Numbered from the stretch's first letter, positions 33,622-42,942 are shown. The stretch: 64,000 bases of DNA from CADCTB01 sp035494015 (GCA_035494015.1 DATJHJ010000009.1:5298-69297), one strand, 5' to 3'. Made by a program: numbers and translations. Notes: generated by a model from the sequence alone, not told the origin.

Positions 33622-35952
33622 GTGCCGCAGCGGGAACAGCAGAGTCCCCCACCGGTAGCCGAGCCGCCCCCCGCCGTACCACTGCTGCTCGGGATGCACT
33701 GGCACGAGGACGAGCCGGGTGGCCTCTCCCGCTATATGGCCGATCTGTTCCTCGCCCTCCAGGCGGCCGGGTCACGGCCGTCCGCCCTCGTCCTCGGGCC
33801 GGCCAGCGGCGCGCCGCCCGGCATCTCCTCGTGCAGCGCCTACGACCGACCCCTCTGGGAGCGGGTGTGGCGCTACACCCTCGCCGCGAGGTCGATGGCG
33901 GCGACCGCGGCGGATGTCGTGGACGCCCATTTCGCCCTCTATGCGCTCCTGCCCGTGACCGCGACCCGCTTGCGCCGCATGCCGCTCGTCGTGCATTTCC
34001 AAGGGCCCTGGGCCGAGGAGAGCGCCCTGGCGGGCGAAGCCAGCCGCTGGCGACTGGCGTTCAAGCGCGGGATCGAGCGGGCGGTCTACCGCCGGGCTCA
34101 CCGCCTGATCGTGCTCTCCACCCCCTTCAAGCGGCTCCTGGTCGAGCGCTACGGCGTCCCCCCTTGGGACGTCGAGGTGATCCCCCCCGGAGTCGACCTG
34201 GAGCGGTTCGCCCCGGGGGATCGTGAAGTCGCCCGCCGCGCCCTCGACCTGCCCCCCGACCGTCGGTTCGTCCTCGCCGTCCGCCGAATGGTCCCCCGGA
34301 CGGGTCTCGACGTCCTGCTTCGGGCATGGGCCGAAGCCGCTCCCCGCCTCGGCGACACCATGCTCCTCTTGGCCGGCGACGGTCCCGAGCGCAAGGTGCT
34401 CGAGCAGATGGCCGAGGATCTCGGGATCGCCGGATCGGTCCGTTTCCTGGGGCGGGTCGACGACGACGGCCTGCTCCGCTGCTACCACGTGGCCGAGCTC
34501 TCGGTCGTCCCCTCCGTGGCCCTCGAAGGCTTCGGGCTTGTCGCCCTCGAGTCGCTCGCCTGCGGGACCCCGGTCCTGGCCACGGACTCGGGCGGTCTCC
34601 CGGAAGCCCTCGCCCCGCTCGATCGCCGCCTCGTCGTCCCCGCGGGCGACGCGGGCGCGCTGTCAGCCCGCCTCGAAGCGGCGCTCAGCGGGGGCCAGCG
34701 CCTGCCGGATGCGGCCCGGTGCCGCTCGTACGCGGCTACGTTCGGCTGGCCCACCGTTGCCCGCCGCCATCGGGAGGTGTACGAGAGGGCGGCGCGGCCG
34801 GGGGCGGCCCGCATGCGCGTGGTCTACCTCGACCACTGTGCCCGCCTGGCGGGGGCCGAGCTGGCACTGTTGCGCCTGCTGCCCGCTCTCGACGTCGATA
34901 CCCACGTCGTCCTCGGCGAGGACGGGCCGCTCGTGCCCAGGCTCGAGCAGGCGGGCGTCTCCGTGGAGGTCCTCCCCCTGTCGGGGACGACGTCCTCGCT
35001 CGATCGGGGCAAGGTGCGGGCCGGCGCCGTCCCGCTCTCGGCGCTGGTCGGGACGGCGTCCTACGTCGCCCGGCTGGCTCACCGGCTGCGTCGCCTGCAG
35101 CCCGATCTGGTCCACACCAACTCGCTCAAGGCCGCCCTCTATGGCGGCGTCGCCGCCCGAGCCACCGGGATCCCTCTGGTCTGGCACATGCACGACCGCA
35201 TTGCGTCCGACTACCTGCCCAACGCCGCCTGTCACCTGGTGCGCGCCGCCGCGGCCGTGCTGCCCGCCGCGATCATTGCCAACTCTCGTGCCACCGCGGC
35301 CACGCTCGGCCGCGCAGGACGCGGCGCGGTCGTCATTCCGTGTGCCCTCGGGTTCCGGCCCTTCCCCGCCACGGCCCCTGGCGTGGAACCAGACCGTCCG
35401 CTGCGCGTGGGCATACTCGGGCGACTCGACTCCTGGAAGGGCCAGCACCTGTTCCTCGACGCCTTCGCCGAAGCGTTCGACGAAGGTGACGAGGAGGCGG
35501 TGGTCATCGGTGACCGCATATTCGGGGACGCCGATTACGAGGCCTCGTTGCACCGACAGGCCAGCAGCCTGGGCCTGCAGGACCGGGTGGAGTTCCGGGG
35601 TTTCCGGGAGCCCGAGGAGGAGCTGCGCACCCTGGATGTGCTGGCCCACGCTTCCACTATCCCCGAACCGTTCGGCCAGGTGGTGGTCGAGGGCATGGCC
35701 GCCGGCCTCGCCGTGGTCGCTGCGGACGCCGGCGGCCCGGCGGAAGTGATCCGGGACGGCTACGACGGGCTGCTCTACCGGGTCGGGGACCGGACCGCGC
35801 TCGCCGAGGCCCTTGGTCGCCTGGCCGGCGACGCCGAACTCCGCCACCGGCTCGGCGACGCCGCTCGCGTGCGCGCCGAGGATTTCACTCCCGAGCGGGT
35901 CGCCGCCCAGGTGATGGACGTCTACCGGGGATTGGCGACCTCGCGCCAATAG
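33622..35952 (+). CDS. Tandem fusion of two GT4 glycosyltransferases
   Basis: A 776-residue protein with two complete GT-B enzymes in one frame. Module 1 (about 28-395) runs from LLGMHWHEDEPGGLSRYMADLF to ALEGFGLVALESLACGTPVLATDSGG, with the E-x7-E motif. Module 2 starts at residue 398 (codon ATG 34813): MRVVYLDHCARLAGAELALLRLL, and ends with PEPFGQVVVEGMAAGLAVVAADAGGPAEV. There is no stop between them and almost no linker. GT4 enzymes are normally about 370-400 residues, so this looks like two genes that became fused, perhaps adding two sugars in turn. GTG 33622 is the likely start; an in-frame GTG upstream at 33589 is possible. Confidence 0.85.
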   Translation: MPQREQQSPPPVAEPPPAVPLLLGMHWHEDEPGGLSRYMADLFLALQAAGSRPSALVLGPASGAPPGISSCSAYDRPLWERVWRYTLAARSMAATAADVVDAHFALYALLPVTATRLRRMPLVVHFQGPWAEESALAGEASRWRLAFKRGIERAVYRRAHRLIVLSTPFKRLLVERYGVPPWDVEVIPPGVDLERFAPGDREVARRALDLPPDRRFVLAVRRMVPRTGLDVLLRAWAEAAPRLGDTMLLLAGDGPERKVLEQMAEDLGIAGSVRFLGRVDDDGLLRCYHVAELSVVPSVALEGFGLVALESLACGTPVLATDSGGLPEALAPLDRRLVVPAGDAGALSARLEAALSGGQRLPDAARCRSYAATFGWPTVARRHREVYERAARPGAARMRVVYLDHCARLAGAELALLRLLPALDVDTHVVLGEDGPLVPRLEQAGVSVEVLPLSGTTSSLDRGKVRAGAVPLSALVGTASYVARLAHRLRRLQPDLVHTNSLKAALYGGVAARATGIPLVWHMHDRIASDYLPNAACHLVRAAAAVLPAAIIANSRATAATLGRAGRGAVVIPCALGFRPFPATAPGVEPDRPLRVGILGRLDSWKGQHLFLDAFAEAFDEGDEEAVVIGDRIFGDADYEASLHRQASSLGLQDRVEFRGFREPEEELRTLDVLAHASTIPEPFGQVVVEGMAAGLAVVAADAGGPAEVIRDGYDGLLYRVGDRTALAEALGRLAGDAELRHRLGDAARVRAEDFTPERVAAQVMDVYRGLATSRQ

Positions 35953-36830
35953 CGGACGGCATCGGCGAGGCCCTCGTCCAGGCTGATACGGGGCGCGAAG
36001 CCCACCTCGTCACGCAGGCGGGACACAGCGGCGACGACGGCTGGCGCCTCGCCCTCGGGAAGCGACGTCGCCGCGTCGATCAGATTATCCCGGCCGAGCG
36101 CGACTCCCACCCGGTGGGCAACCGCGGCGACGGCCGTGCCCACCCCGGAGGCCACGTTGACCCGACCAGTCACCTCGCTCCGGAGGAGGGCGACCAATCC
36201 GGCGGCCACATCGCGCACGTCGAGGAAGTCCCGTACCGCGGGTCCCGAACGCAGGGTCACCCGCCGGGAGGCGAGCAGGGAGCGGATCACGGACGGCACC
36301 AGGCGCGCCTTGTCTTCGTAGGGACCGAACGAGAAGAAGACCGCACCCCAAGCGACGCTCAGGCCGGCGCGGCGAGCGAACGCGGAGACGACCTGCTCGG
36401 TCGACAGCTTGGCCCAGCCGTAGAGCGAGGCGGGGTGCAGCGGGCTGGAACGCTCGTCGAGCACACCGCCGCCCGGCGCACCCCACTGGTACTCGGCCGA
36501 GGTGCCGGCGACCACCATCCGCTGGCCCCCCGCCCGCTCGAACGCCCGAGCCAGGCGGAGGGTGGCGGCCACCCAATCGAGATTGGCCGGGTCGGACCAG
36601 TAGCTCCCCTGCTCGCTGCACCAGGCCAGGTGCAGGAGGTGGGTCGGGGCGACGGCCCGGACGAGATCGTCGGCCGGCGCCGGATCGAGGAGGTCGGCGC
36701 AGTGCCAGCTGGCGCCGACGCCCGTCGACGGCCGGCGGGCGACGGCATGGACGTCGATGCCCGCATCGAGGAGCGATGCCACGACGTGGCGCCCGAGGTA
36801 CCCGCTGGCGCCGGTCACCAAGACCCGCAT
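35922..36830 (-). CDS. NAD-dependent epimerase/dehydratase (SDR)
   Basis: A 302-residue extended SDR. The nucleotide motif is VLVTGASGYLGRHVVASLL; catalytic Ser is in GTSAEYQWG and Tyr/Lys in YGWAKLS. VRDFLDVRDVAAGLVALL is typical of nucleotide-sugar epimerases and reductases. It is the last gene of the rfbF operon, so it may be the 4-ketoreductase that finishes a CDP- or dTDP-deoxysugar. Start ATG 36830 overlaps the epimerase stop by one base (TGATG). Its end overlaps the convergent double-GT gene by 31 bp. Confidence 0.85.
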   Translation of the reverse strand: MRVLVTGASGYLGRHVVASLLDAGIDVHAVARRPSTGVGASWHCADLLDPAPADDLVRAVAPTHLLHLAWCSEQGSYWSDPANLDWVAATLRLARAFERAGGQRMVVAGTSAEYQWGAPGGGVLDERSSPLHPASLYGWAKLSTEQVVSAFARRAGLSVAWGAVFFSFGPYEDKARLVPSVIRSLLASRRVTLRSGPAVRDFLDVRDVAAGLVALLRSEVTGRVNVASGVGTAVAAVAHRVGVALGRDNLIDAATSLPEGEAPAVVAAVSRLRDEVGFAPRISLDEGLADAVRYWREVANPR

Positions 36831-37360
36831 CAGAGGACGAAGTCGGGGTACGTAGCGTCGCGCTCGGACATCACCGTCGGTGGGCGCGGCCAGGAAATGC
36901 CGAAAGCGGGATCGTTCCAGCGGACGCCACGGGCCGACGACGGCACGAACCGGGCCCCGATCGAATAGAAGACCTCGCTGGCGTCCTCCAGGGTCAGGAA
37001 CCCGTGGGCGCACCCGGGGGGAACGAACAGGGCATTGGCGCGCTCGGCAGTCAGCACCTCCCCCACCCAGGAACGGAAGGTCGCCGATCGGGGACGTAGG
37101 TCCAGGGCGACATCGAAGATCCGCCCATTCGTGCAGCGGACGAGCTTCGGCTCCCCGTACGGCGCCTGCTGGTAGTGCATCCCCCGCAATGTGCCCGCCG
37201 ACTGATTGAAGGAGAGCGAGCACTGTGCGATCTCCCACGTGAGACCGACTGCGGCGAACTGGCTGGGGTCGTACGTCCGGGCGAACCAGCCCCGTTCGTC
37301 GGCGTCGCGCTCGACGTCGATCACGTACACGCCCTCGACCCTTGTGGGCCGGAAGATCAT
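36830..37360 (-). CDS. dTDP-4-dehydrorhamnose 3,5-epimerase-like enzyme
   Basis: A 176-residue cupin epimerase of the RmlC family. Motifs: DERGWFARTYDPSQF, the active-site region SFNQSAGTLRGMHYQ, and FVPPGCAHGFLTLED. It epimerises a 4-keto-6-deoxy-hexose nucleotide. No rmlA, rmlB or rmlD is here; instead it sits with a glucose-1-phosphate cytidylyltransferase and a C-methyltransferase, so the substrate may be a C-methylated CDP-sugar. The start is set by an ATGA overlap with the upstream stop. Confidence 0.87.
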   Translation of the reverse strand: MIFRPTRVEGVYVIDVERDADERGWFARTYDPSQFAAVGLTWEIAQCSLSFNQSAGTLRGMHYQQAPYGEPKLVRCTNGRIFDVALDLRPRSATFRSWVGEVLTAERANALFVPPGCAHGFLTLEDASEVFYSIGARFVPSSARGVRWNDPAFGISWPRPPTVMSERDATYPDFVL

Positions 37361-38640
37361 GCGACGATGCGAGGGGAAGGGATGGGGACTGCGAAGCGGC
37401 CCCCCCATCCCCGGACGTACCGGTGCTGGTCCATCACCTCGTCGATGAGGTTCCAGGCCAGCACGAGGACGACGTCCGGACGGGTCTCCGTCAACCTCTC
37501 AGGCGGCACGATCGGGATCCGAGTCCCGGGCAGGTACCGGCCCTGCTTGTGCGGGCTTCGGTCGACGACGTACGCGAGATCCTCGCTGCCGACCCCGAGG
37601 TAGTTGAGCAGCGTGTTGCCTTTGGCTGCCGCCCCGTACCCGACCATCGACCTGCCCGCCTCCCGGCCCTCATGGACGAAGGCGAGGAGGGCGGCACGAC
37701 AGTCCTCGACCCGGCGGCCGAACGCTTCGTAGGTCGCCGGGTCGAGCATCCCGGCGGCCGCCTCGGCCTCGAGCACGGCATCGACCGAGGGATCGGTCGG
37801 CCGGTCGCTGGCCTGCTGGCAGGCAAGGAGCCGGAGGCTGCCCCCGTGGGTCGTGAGCTGGTCGACCGCGAACACCCGCAGCCCGTGGGCGGCGAGCACT
37901 CGCTGGGCGCTCAGAAGCGAGAAGTACGAGAAGTGCTCGTGGTAGATGGTGTCGAACTGGACGCCTTCGATGAGTCGCAGGAGGTGCGGGAACTCGATGC
38001 TCAGCACGCCGCCGTCGGCGAGGAGGATCCGCAGTCCGGCCACGAAGTCGGCGAGATCGGGCACATGGGCCAGGACGTTGTTGGCGACCAGGAGGTCGGC
38101 GGCGATGTCGCGGCTGCGGAGATGGACCGCCGTCTCGACGCCGAAGAACCGCACCTCGGTCGGTATGCCCCGGTCGATGGCCACCCGGGCCACGTTGGCC
38201 GCCGGCTCGATGCCGAGGACGGGGATGCGGGCTCGGTCGAAGTGCTGCAGCAGGTACCCGTCGTTGCTGGCGATCTCCACCACCCGACTGGCCGAGGTCA
38301 GGTCGAACCGCCGCTGGGCGCTCTCGGCGAACGCCCGTGCATGGCTGACCCAGGAGTCCGAGTACGACGAGAAGTAGGCGTAGTCATCGAAGAGATCGCT
38401 CGGCGTGACGACCGCGTCGATCTGCACCAGGAGGCAGTTGTCGCAGACGCGGGCGTGCAGTGGGTACACCGGCTCCGGCCGGTGGAGGTCGCTCTCGGAC
38501 AGGTACGAGTTGGCCAGGGGTGTGACCCCGAGGTCGACGAAGGTGCGGGACAGGGGGGCACGACACGCACGGCAACGGGACTGCTCGGCGGTCGAGGGAT
38601 CCTGGACGAGGCCGCCGGGCCAGAAGCTGGCGGCCGTCAC
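37357..38640 (-). CDS. Sugar C-methyltransferase (NovU/TylC3-like, zinc-binding)
   Basis: A 427-residue enzyme with three parts: an N-terminal zinc domain (SRCRACRAPL and RVCDNCLLVQ), a SAM-binding core (VVEIASNDGYLLQHF, then AADLLVANNVLAHVPDL), and a C-terminal domain with GYGAAAKGNTLLNYLG and VVDRSPHKQGRYLPGTRIPI. TIYHEHFSYFS is a hallmark of the family that methylates carbon 3 of 4-keto-deoxysugars. GTG 38640 is fixed by a GTGA overlap with rfbF. It indicates a branched-chain deoxysugar in the glycan. Confidence 0.88.
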   Translation of the reverse strand: MTAASFWPGGLVQDPSTAEQSRCRACRAPLSRTFVDLGVTPLANSYLSESDLHRPEPVYPLHARVCDNCLLVQIDAVVTPSDLFDDYAYFSSYSDSWVSHARAFAESAQRRFDLTSASRVVEIASNDGYLLQHFDRARIPVLGIEPAANVARVAIDRGIPTEVRFFGVETAVHLRSRDIAADLLVANNVLAHVPDLADFVAGLRILLADGGVLSIEFPHLLRLIEGVQFDTIYHEHFSYFSLLSAQRVLAAHGLRVFAVDQLTTHGGSLRLLACQQASDRPTDPSVDAVLEAEAAAGMLDPATYEAFGRRVEDCRAALLAFVHEGREAGRSMVGYGAAAKGNTLLNYLGVGSEDLAYVVDRSPHKQGRYLPGTRIPIVPPERLTETRPDVVLVLAWNLIDEVMDQHRYVRGWGGRFAVPIPSPRIVA

Positions 38641-39413
38641 GGCCAGACCTTCCAGGGCGCGGCGCCGTCGCTCCACAGCTGCTCGAGGTAGTCCCGCTCC
38701 CAGACAGTGTCCATGGGTTGCCAAAAGCCGTCGTGACGGAAGGCTGCGAGCTGACCTTCGGCGGCGAGCGCCTGGAGCGGCTCGACCTCCCAACTCGTGT
38801 GGTCGCCCGCGATGTAGTCGACCGCTCGACGGTCCAGCACGAAGAAGCCTCCGTTGGTGGTGTGCACAGGAGCGGGCCCCTTCTCCTCGAAGTGCTCCAC
38901 GCGGCCGTCGCCGAGCAGATGGACGGTCCCGAAACGAGCCGGTGGGCGCACGACAGTCATGGTCGCCAACAGGCCCTGCGACTGGTGGAAATCGAGGGAT
39001 GCCGTGATGTCGATGTTCCCCACGCCGTCGCCGTAGGTCAAGCAGAAGGTCTCATCGTCCCCGATGTAGGGAAGGACGCGGCGGATCCGCCCACCGGTCA
39101 TCGTCTCGATGCCGGTGTCGACCAACGTCACTCGCCACGGCAGTTGCGGAGCCTGGTGGTACTGGACGGTCCGGGTGGCGACATCGACCGTCACGTCCGA
39201 GTCGTGGAGGGCCAGGTTCGAGAAATACTCCTTCAGCAGGTAGCCCTTGTACCCGAGGCACACGACGAAGTCGTTGACGCCGTGGTGCGAGTAGATCTTC
39301 ATGATGTGCCAGATCATCGGGCGGCCGCCGATCTCGACAAGGGGCTTCGGCCGCTGATCGGTGACCTCCGCCAAACGGGAACCCCGTCCACCGGCGAGGA
39401 TGACAGCCTTCAC
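38637..39413 (-). CDS. rfbF: Glucose-1-phosphate cytidylyltransferase
   Basis: A 258-residue nucleotidyltransferase that makes CDP-glucose. It begins MKAVILAGGRGSRLAEVTDQ with the GGxGxRL motif, then RPKPLVEIGGRPMIWHIMKIY. FCLTYGDGVGNID contains the metal-binding Asp, and ARFGTVHLLGDGRV, GGFFVLDRR and FWQPMDTVWERDYLE match RfbF/DdhA. The usual next enzyme, CDP-glucose 4,6-dehydratase (RfbG/DdhB), is not in the window. First gene in a tightly coupled run: rfbF, C-methyltransferase, epimerase, SDR. Confidence 0.9.
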   Translation of the reverse strand: MKAVILAGGRGSRLAEVTDQRPKPLVEIGGRPMIWHIMKIYSHHGVNDFVVCLGYKGYLLKEYFSNLALHDSDVTVDVATRTVQYHQAPQLPWRVTLVDTGIETMTGGRIRRVLPYIGDDETFCLTYGDGVGNIDITASLDFHQSQGLLATMTVVRPPARFGTVHLLGDGRVEHFEEKGPAPVHTTNGGFFVLDRRAVDYIAGDHTSWEVEPLQALAAEGQLAAFRHDGFWQPMDTVWERDYLEQLWSDGAAPWKVWP

Positions 39414-39420
39414 CCGACCC

Positions 39421-40191
39421 TCAGCCTCGTCTCCGCAGGTAGGCGCACGGCCAGTGTGTGGCCCGTCGCACCGGTCCCGCCTCGTTGAACACCGGAGGAA
39501 GGGGGTCCTCCAGCTCGAACTCCGGGTGGCGCTCGGCGAACTCGAGCGCGGCCGACTTCGGGTTGTCCGTGAGCCAGCTGGGCGTTCCGCGGGGCACGTC
39601 GTGCACCAGCTCCATCACCCCATCCGTGACCACGATGTAGGACCCTGCGGTGACGAGCGGTGCGTACGCCTCCAACTCGGCGGCCACATGGGCTTTGCTG
39701 TGGTTCGAATCCAAGATGACGAATACAGAGTCCTTGGGGCCGATCAGGGTCTTGACCTGATCGACGATTTCCGGCGCCACCGAGCTCCCCTCGACGAGGG
39801 TGATCCGGTGCGCCAGCTCATGCTCCTCGATGGCGGTGCGGTTGTGGGGACGGATCTCGATGTCCACCCCCACGACGTGGCCGCGTTTCACGGCCTCGCA
39901 GTAGGCCGCGTAGAACACCAGCGAACCGCCGTGGGCGACCCCCGTCTCGACGATGACGTCGGGACGGCAGCGGTACAGCGCCTCCTGCACGACGAGGAGA
40001 TCGTCGGGCAGCTGGATGATCGGCCGCCCGAGCCAGGTGAAGACATACGGGTATTTCACCTCCCACCCGACCTTCACCCAAAGATCGGTCAGGGCGTGGA
40101 AGGCATCGATGGTGTAGAGGTCGGAGGTGGTCGCGTCCTCGCCGTCGCCCCATGTGATGGTGCGGGCCTCGGTGTCCACGACGAGCATCAT
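39421..40191 (-). CDS. CmcI/cephalosporin-hydroxylase family methyltransferase
   Basis: A 256-residue protein of the CmcI family, which in spite of its name contains SAM-dependent O-methyltransferases, including ones acting on rhamnose in glycolipids. Seen here: VIVETGVAHGGSLVFYA (SAM site), VVGVDIEIRPHNRTAI, FVILDSNHSKAHVAAEL (metal-site region), and YIVVTDGVMELVHD. It overlaps the upstream sugar O-methyltransferase by 4 bp, so two O-methylations of the glycan are likely. Confidence 0.82.
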   Translation of the reverse strand: MMLVVDTEARTITWGDGEDATTSDLYTIDAFHALTDLWVKVGWEVKYPYVFTWLGRPIIQLPDDLLVVQEALYRCRPDVIVETGVAHGGSLVFYAAYCEAVKRGHVVGVDIEIRPHNRTAIEEHELAHRITLVEGSSVAPEIVDQVKTLIGPKDSVFVILDSNHSKAHVAAELEAYAPLVTAGSYIVVTDGVMELVHDVPRGTPSWLTDNPKSAALEFAERHPEFELEDPLPPVFNEAGPVRRATHWPCAYLRRRG

Positions 40192-41234
40192 GGCCGGCCC
40201 TCGGTTGGCACCGGGACCCTCCAGGCCGCCTCGACGAACCTGGTCTGGATCGCCGCCGGTTGCGTGAATAGGAGCCGCCAGCCGCTCGGGATTGGGTACT
40301 CGTCAAACGTCAAGGTGATGCCGTCCTGCGGGTTGCGCCAGCTCTTCCACTGCTTGAGGTACACCCTTCCCCCTGGCGTTGTCCGATGGAAGAGCTCCAG
40401 ATAGGAACGGACCTGCTCAAGCGTCATCTCCTGGAGCGACGAAATCGAGATGGCGAGGTCGAACCGGGCGTCGAGCGCCTCCGCCTGCGCCGGCGACAGG
40501 AACTGCAGCGACCGACCGGGGTACAGCGAGGTCAGGTACCACTCGGCGATCCCAAGCGCCGGTTCGATGTCCACCACTGTGTAGGCGACCTCGGGAAAGA
40601 GGGCGAGCAGCGCGTGCGCCGTCCGGCCGTAGCCGACCCCGACCTCCACGATCGAGGCGGGCACCCGGCCGCCCAGGGCCCGGACGATCGCCGCCACCTC
40701 CAGAGCGGTGTTGGCCAGATCCTGGGAGATGAGGCGGCCCTCCCACCGGACCGGCAGCGGGCTGCCGAGCTCGGGCTCCGGCAGGCGCAGGACGGGCGCC
40801 GTCCCCTCGCAGCGGCGGGCGAACTCCCAGATGAGCCGGGTGGCGAACGCGTAGAGCCACCGGTCCGGCCGTGACCAGGGCACGCCCCGCCAGCCCTCGT
40901 CCGACAGATCCGTCCGGGCTCGAGCGGCCCGGAGCAACGTGGCCGGAGGGGTGTGGCGAACGAGGAAGCGAAACTGCTCGCTCCTGGCGAGCTGGCCCCA
41001 GCGCCAACCCCACGTGAAGTAGCGCAGCGCCTGGTGTCGCTTCACCTGGTCGAGCCCGTAGACCTCCAGATCACGGCGGTGCGCCTCGCCCAGTTCGGCC
41101 CAGAACTGCGAGGGCGCGTCGCCGGGGGCCGGTTCGAGCGTCAAACGCCGCCACCCCCCGGGGTCGCAGACGCTCCCGGCGGGCCGGGGACCGGCGGGTT
41201 CCGCGGAGTCACGGGCGCACTCTGCCACAGCCAC
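40188..41234 (-). CDS. Putative sugar O-methyltransferase
   Basis: A 348-residue protein resembling the putative sugar O-methyltransferase family of glycan clusters. The SAM core begins about residue 190 with PASIVEVGVGYGRTAHALLALFP, followed by YTVVDIEPALGIAEWYL, then LAISISSLQEMTLEQVRSYLELF and GGRVYLKQWKSWRNP. The N-terminal half (FWAELGEAHRRDLEVYGLDQVKRHQALRYFTW) is helical. Start ATG 41234 is the first in frame; GTG starts further down are possible. Coupled to the CmcI-type gene by ATGA. Confidence 0.75.
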   Translation of the reverse strand: MAVAECARDSAEPAGPRPAGSVCDPGGWRRLTLEPAPGDAPSQFWAELGEAHRRDLEVYGLDQVKRHQALRYFTWGWRWGQLARSEQFRFLVRHTPPATLLRAARARTDLSDEGWRGVPWSRPDRWLYAFATRLIWEFARRCEGTAPVLRLPEPELGSPLPVRWEGRLISQDLANTALEVAAIVRALGGRVPASIVEVGVGYGRTAHALLALFPEVAYTVVDIEPALGIAEWYLTSLYPGRSLQFLSPAQAEALDARFDLAISISSLQEMTLEQVRSYLELFHRTTPGGRVYLKQWKSWRNPQDGITLTFDEYPIPSGWRLLFTQPAAIQTRFVEAAWRVPVPTEGRP

Positions 41235-41429
41235 CGTCGGCCTCCATAGACGTAGGGGCGATCCATGGGGGCAGATTCACGGTCAAATGAGCGATTTCCC
41301 GACGCCTTTGGTTACGGCGGCCACGACTTCACATTCCCGACTCGCGGCGTTCACCCACCCTCCCGTGGCGGCCGGACCCATATCGTCTAGCATCGGCGCT
41401 GGCGAGCCCAAGGCCGGGATGTCCGGGCG
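41235..41429. promoter_or_regulatory. Divergent intergenic region between methyltransferase and initiating transferase
   Basis: This 195-bp gap has two overlapping -10-like hexamers on the plus strand, TATCGT (41381-41386) and TAGCAT (41388-41393), placed for a start site about 30 nt before GTG 41430. No RNA gene or long inverted repeat is seen. It presumably holds promoters for both directions. Confidence 0.35.
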
Positions 41430-42932
41430 GTGCAATTCGTTGAGGAGGATGTTCTTCTCTTGCTGGCGAGCAGAACGTACGACCTGCCGGGGGGCGGCGT
41501 GCAGACGGTCACGGCGGGCCCGAGCACGTCCTGGCGCCGATACCGCATGGTCATTGCCGCCCTCGACACGTCGGCGATGCTCGCCGGGGCCGGCATCGCT
41601 GCCATCCTGCGGGTCAGCTTCGGCCAGACGACGCCTCAGGCGCGAGTCCCCTACGCCAGCGTCGTGCTCCTGCTCGTCTTCGCGTGGCTCGGCGTCATAG
41701 CCCTCGGTCGAGGGTACGACCGGCGCTTCTTGGGCTCTGGCTCGGAGGAGTACCGGCGCGTCCTGTCGTCAGCCGCTCGCCTGCTGTCGGTGGTGGCCAT
41801 CGTGGCCCTGGTCCTCGACATGGACGTCGCCCGCATCTTCGTCGCGCTGACCATCCCGCTCGGCGCGACCCTGACGCTCGCCGAGCGATTTCTGGTCAGG
41901 CGGTGGCTGCACAACCAGCGGGCACGGGGCCGGTTCCTCCGCCAGACGCTCCTCGTCGGAGCCGAGCCCAAGGTCCGCGATCTGGCCAGGATCGTCCGCC
42001 GGCTCCCCTACGCCGGGCTGCAGGTGTGGGCTGCCTGCGTACCTGGTCATCCGGGCGGCGCCCTCGACATCGATGGCGAAGAACTCCCGGTCCTTGGCGG
42101 CACGGACAACCTCCTGGGGCTTGTCCGGTCCTCGGGAGCGGAGGCCCTCCTCGTCGCCGACCGGTCGAGCCTGGACGTCGATAGCCTCCGACAGCTGGCC
42201 TGGGGCCTCGAAGGCACGGGCATCTCGCTCCTGGTGGCGCCTGAGGTGACCGACATTGCCGGCCCTCTCACCGAGGTCCGCCCGATGTCGAGCCTCCCGG
42301 TCCTGGCCGTGGACGAGCCGGAGCTGGGCGGCGCCCGCTACGTCGTGAAGGAGGCGTTCGACCGAACGTTCGCCGCCCTCTGCCTCCTCCTGCTCGCCCC
42401 GGCTCTCGTCGTCGTGGGTATCGCCATCCGCCTTACGAGCCCCGGCCCGGCACTGTTCAGGCAGGTTCGGGTGGGGTTGCGGGGGCGCCGCTTCGTGCTC
42501 TGGAAGTTCCGGACCATGACGGCGGACGCGGAGGAGCGGCGGGCAACGCTGCTCGACCGGAACGAGCACGACGGCGTCCTCTTCAAGATCCGCGACGATC
42601 CCCGGGTGACCCGGTTCGGCCGCCGGTTGCGGCGGTGGTCCATCGACGAGATTCCCCAGCTCTGGAACGTCGTCCGCGGCGAGATGTCGATCGTCGGGCC
42701 GCGACCGCCGCTGCCGGCCGAAGTGGAGTCGTACACAGACCGCGTCCGGCGCCGGCTGCTGGTCAAGCCGGGAATGACCGGCCTGTGGCAGATCAGCGGT
42801 CGGGCAGGGCTCCCCTGGGAAGAGTCGGTTCGCCTCGACCTGCACTACGTGGAGAACTGGTCGCCGTCGCTGGACATGGCCATCCTGGCCAAGACCGTGT
42901 CGGCGGTCGTGCGCGGCCACGGCGCGTACTGA
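41430..42932 (+). CDS. Polyprenyl glycosylphosphotransferase (WbaP-like initiating sugar transferase)
   Basis: A 500-residue enzyme. The N-terminal part has about four membrane helices, then a CoA-binding-like soluble domain (VRDLARIVRRLPYAGLQVWAA), a further helix (AALCLLLLAPALVVVGIAIRL) and the C-terminal bacterial sugar transferase domain: SPGPALFRQVRVGLRGRRF, WKFRTM, RRWSIDEIPQLWNVVRGEMS, IVGPRPPLPAEV. It moves hexose-1-phosphate onto undecaprenyl phosphate to begin the repeat unit. GTG 41430 is the start. With wecA upstream, the strain has two possible initiators. Confidence 0.92.
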   Translation: MQFVEEDVLLLLASRTYDLPGGGVQTVTAGPSTSWRRYRMVIAALDTSAMLAGAGIAAILRVSFGQTTPQARVPYASVVLLLVFAWLGVIALGRGYDRRFLGSGSEEYRRVLSSAARLLSVVAIVALVLDMDVARIFVALTIPLGATLTLAERFLVRRWLHNQRARGRFLRQTLLVGAEPKVRDLARIVRRLPYAGLQVWAACVPGHPGGALDIDGEELPVLGGTDNLLGLVRSSGAEALLVADRSSLDVDSLRQLAWGLEGTGISLLVAPEVTDIAGPLTEVRPMSSLPVLAVDEPELGGARYVVKEAFDRTFAALCLLLLAPALVVVGIAIRLTSPGPALFRQVRVGLRGRRFVLWKFRTMTADAEERRATLLDRNEHDGVLFKIRDDPRVTRFGRRLRRWSIDEIPQLWNVVRGEMSIVGPRPPLPAEVESYTDRVRRRLLVKPGMTGLWQISGRAGLPWEESVRLDLHYVENWSPSLDMAILAKTVSAVVRGHGAY

Positions 42933-42942
42933 CCACTTCGTC

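Noticed and set aside
36830..41234. Antibiotic biosynthesis cluster, suggested by the NovU-like and CmcI-like enzymes
   Set aside because: No polyketide, peptide or lactam synthase is present. All neighbours are surface-polysaccharide genes, where these families also occur.
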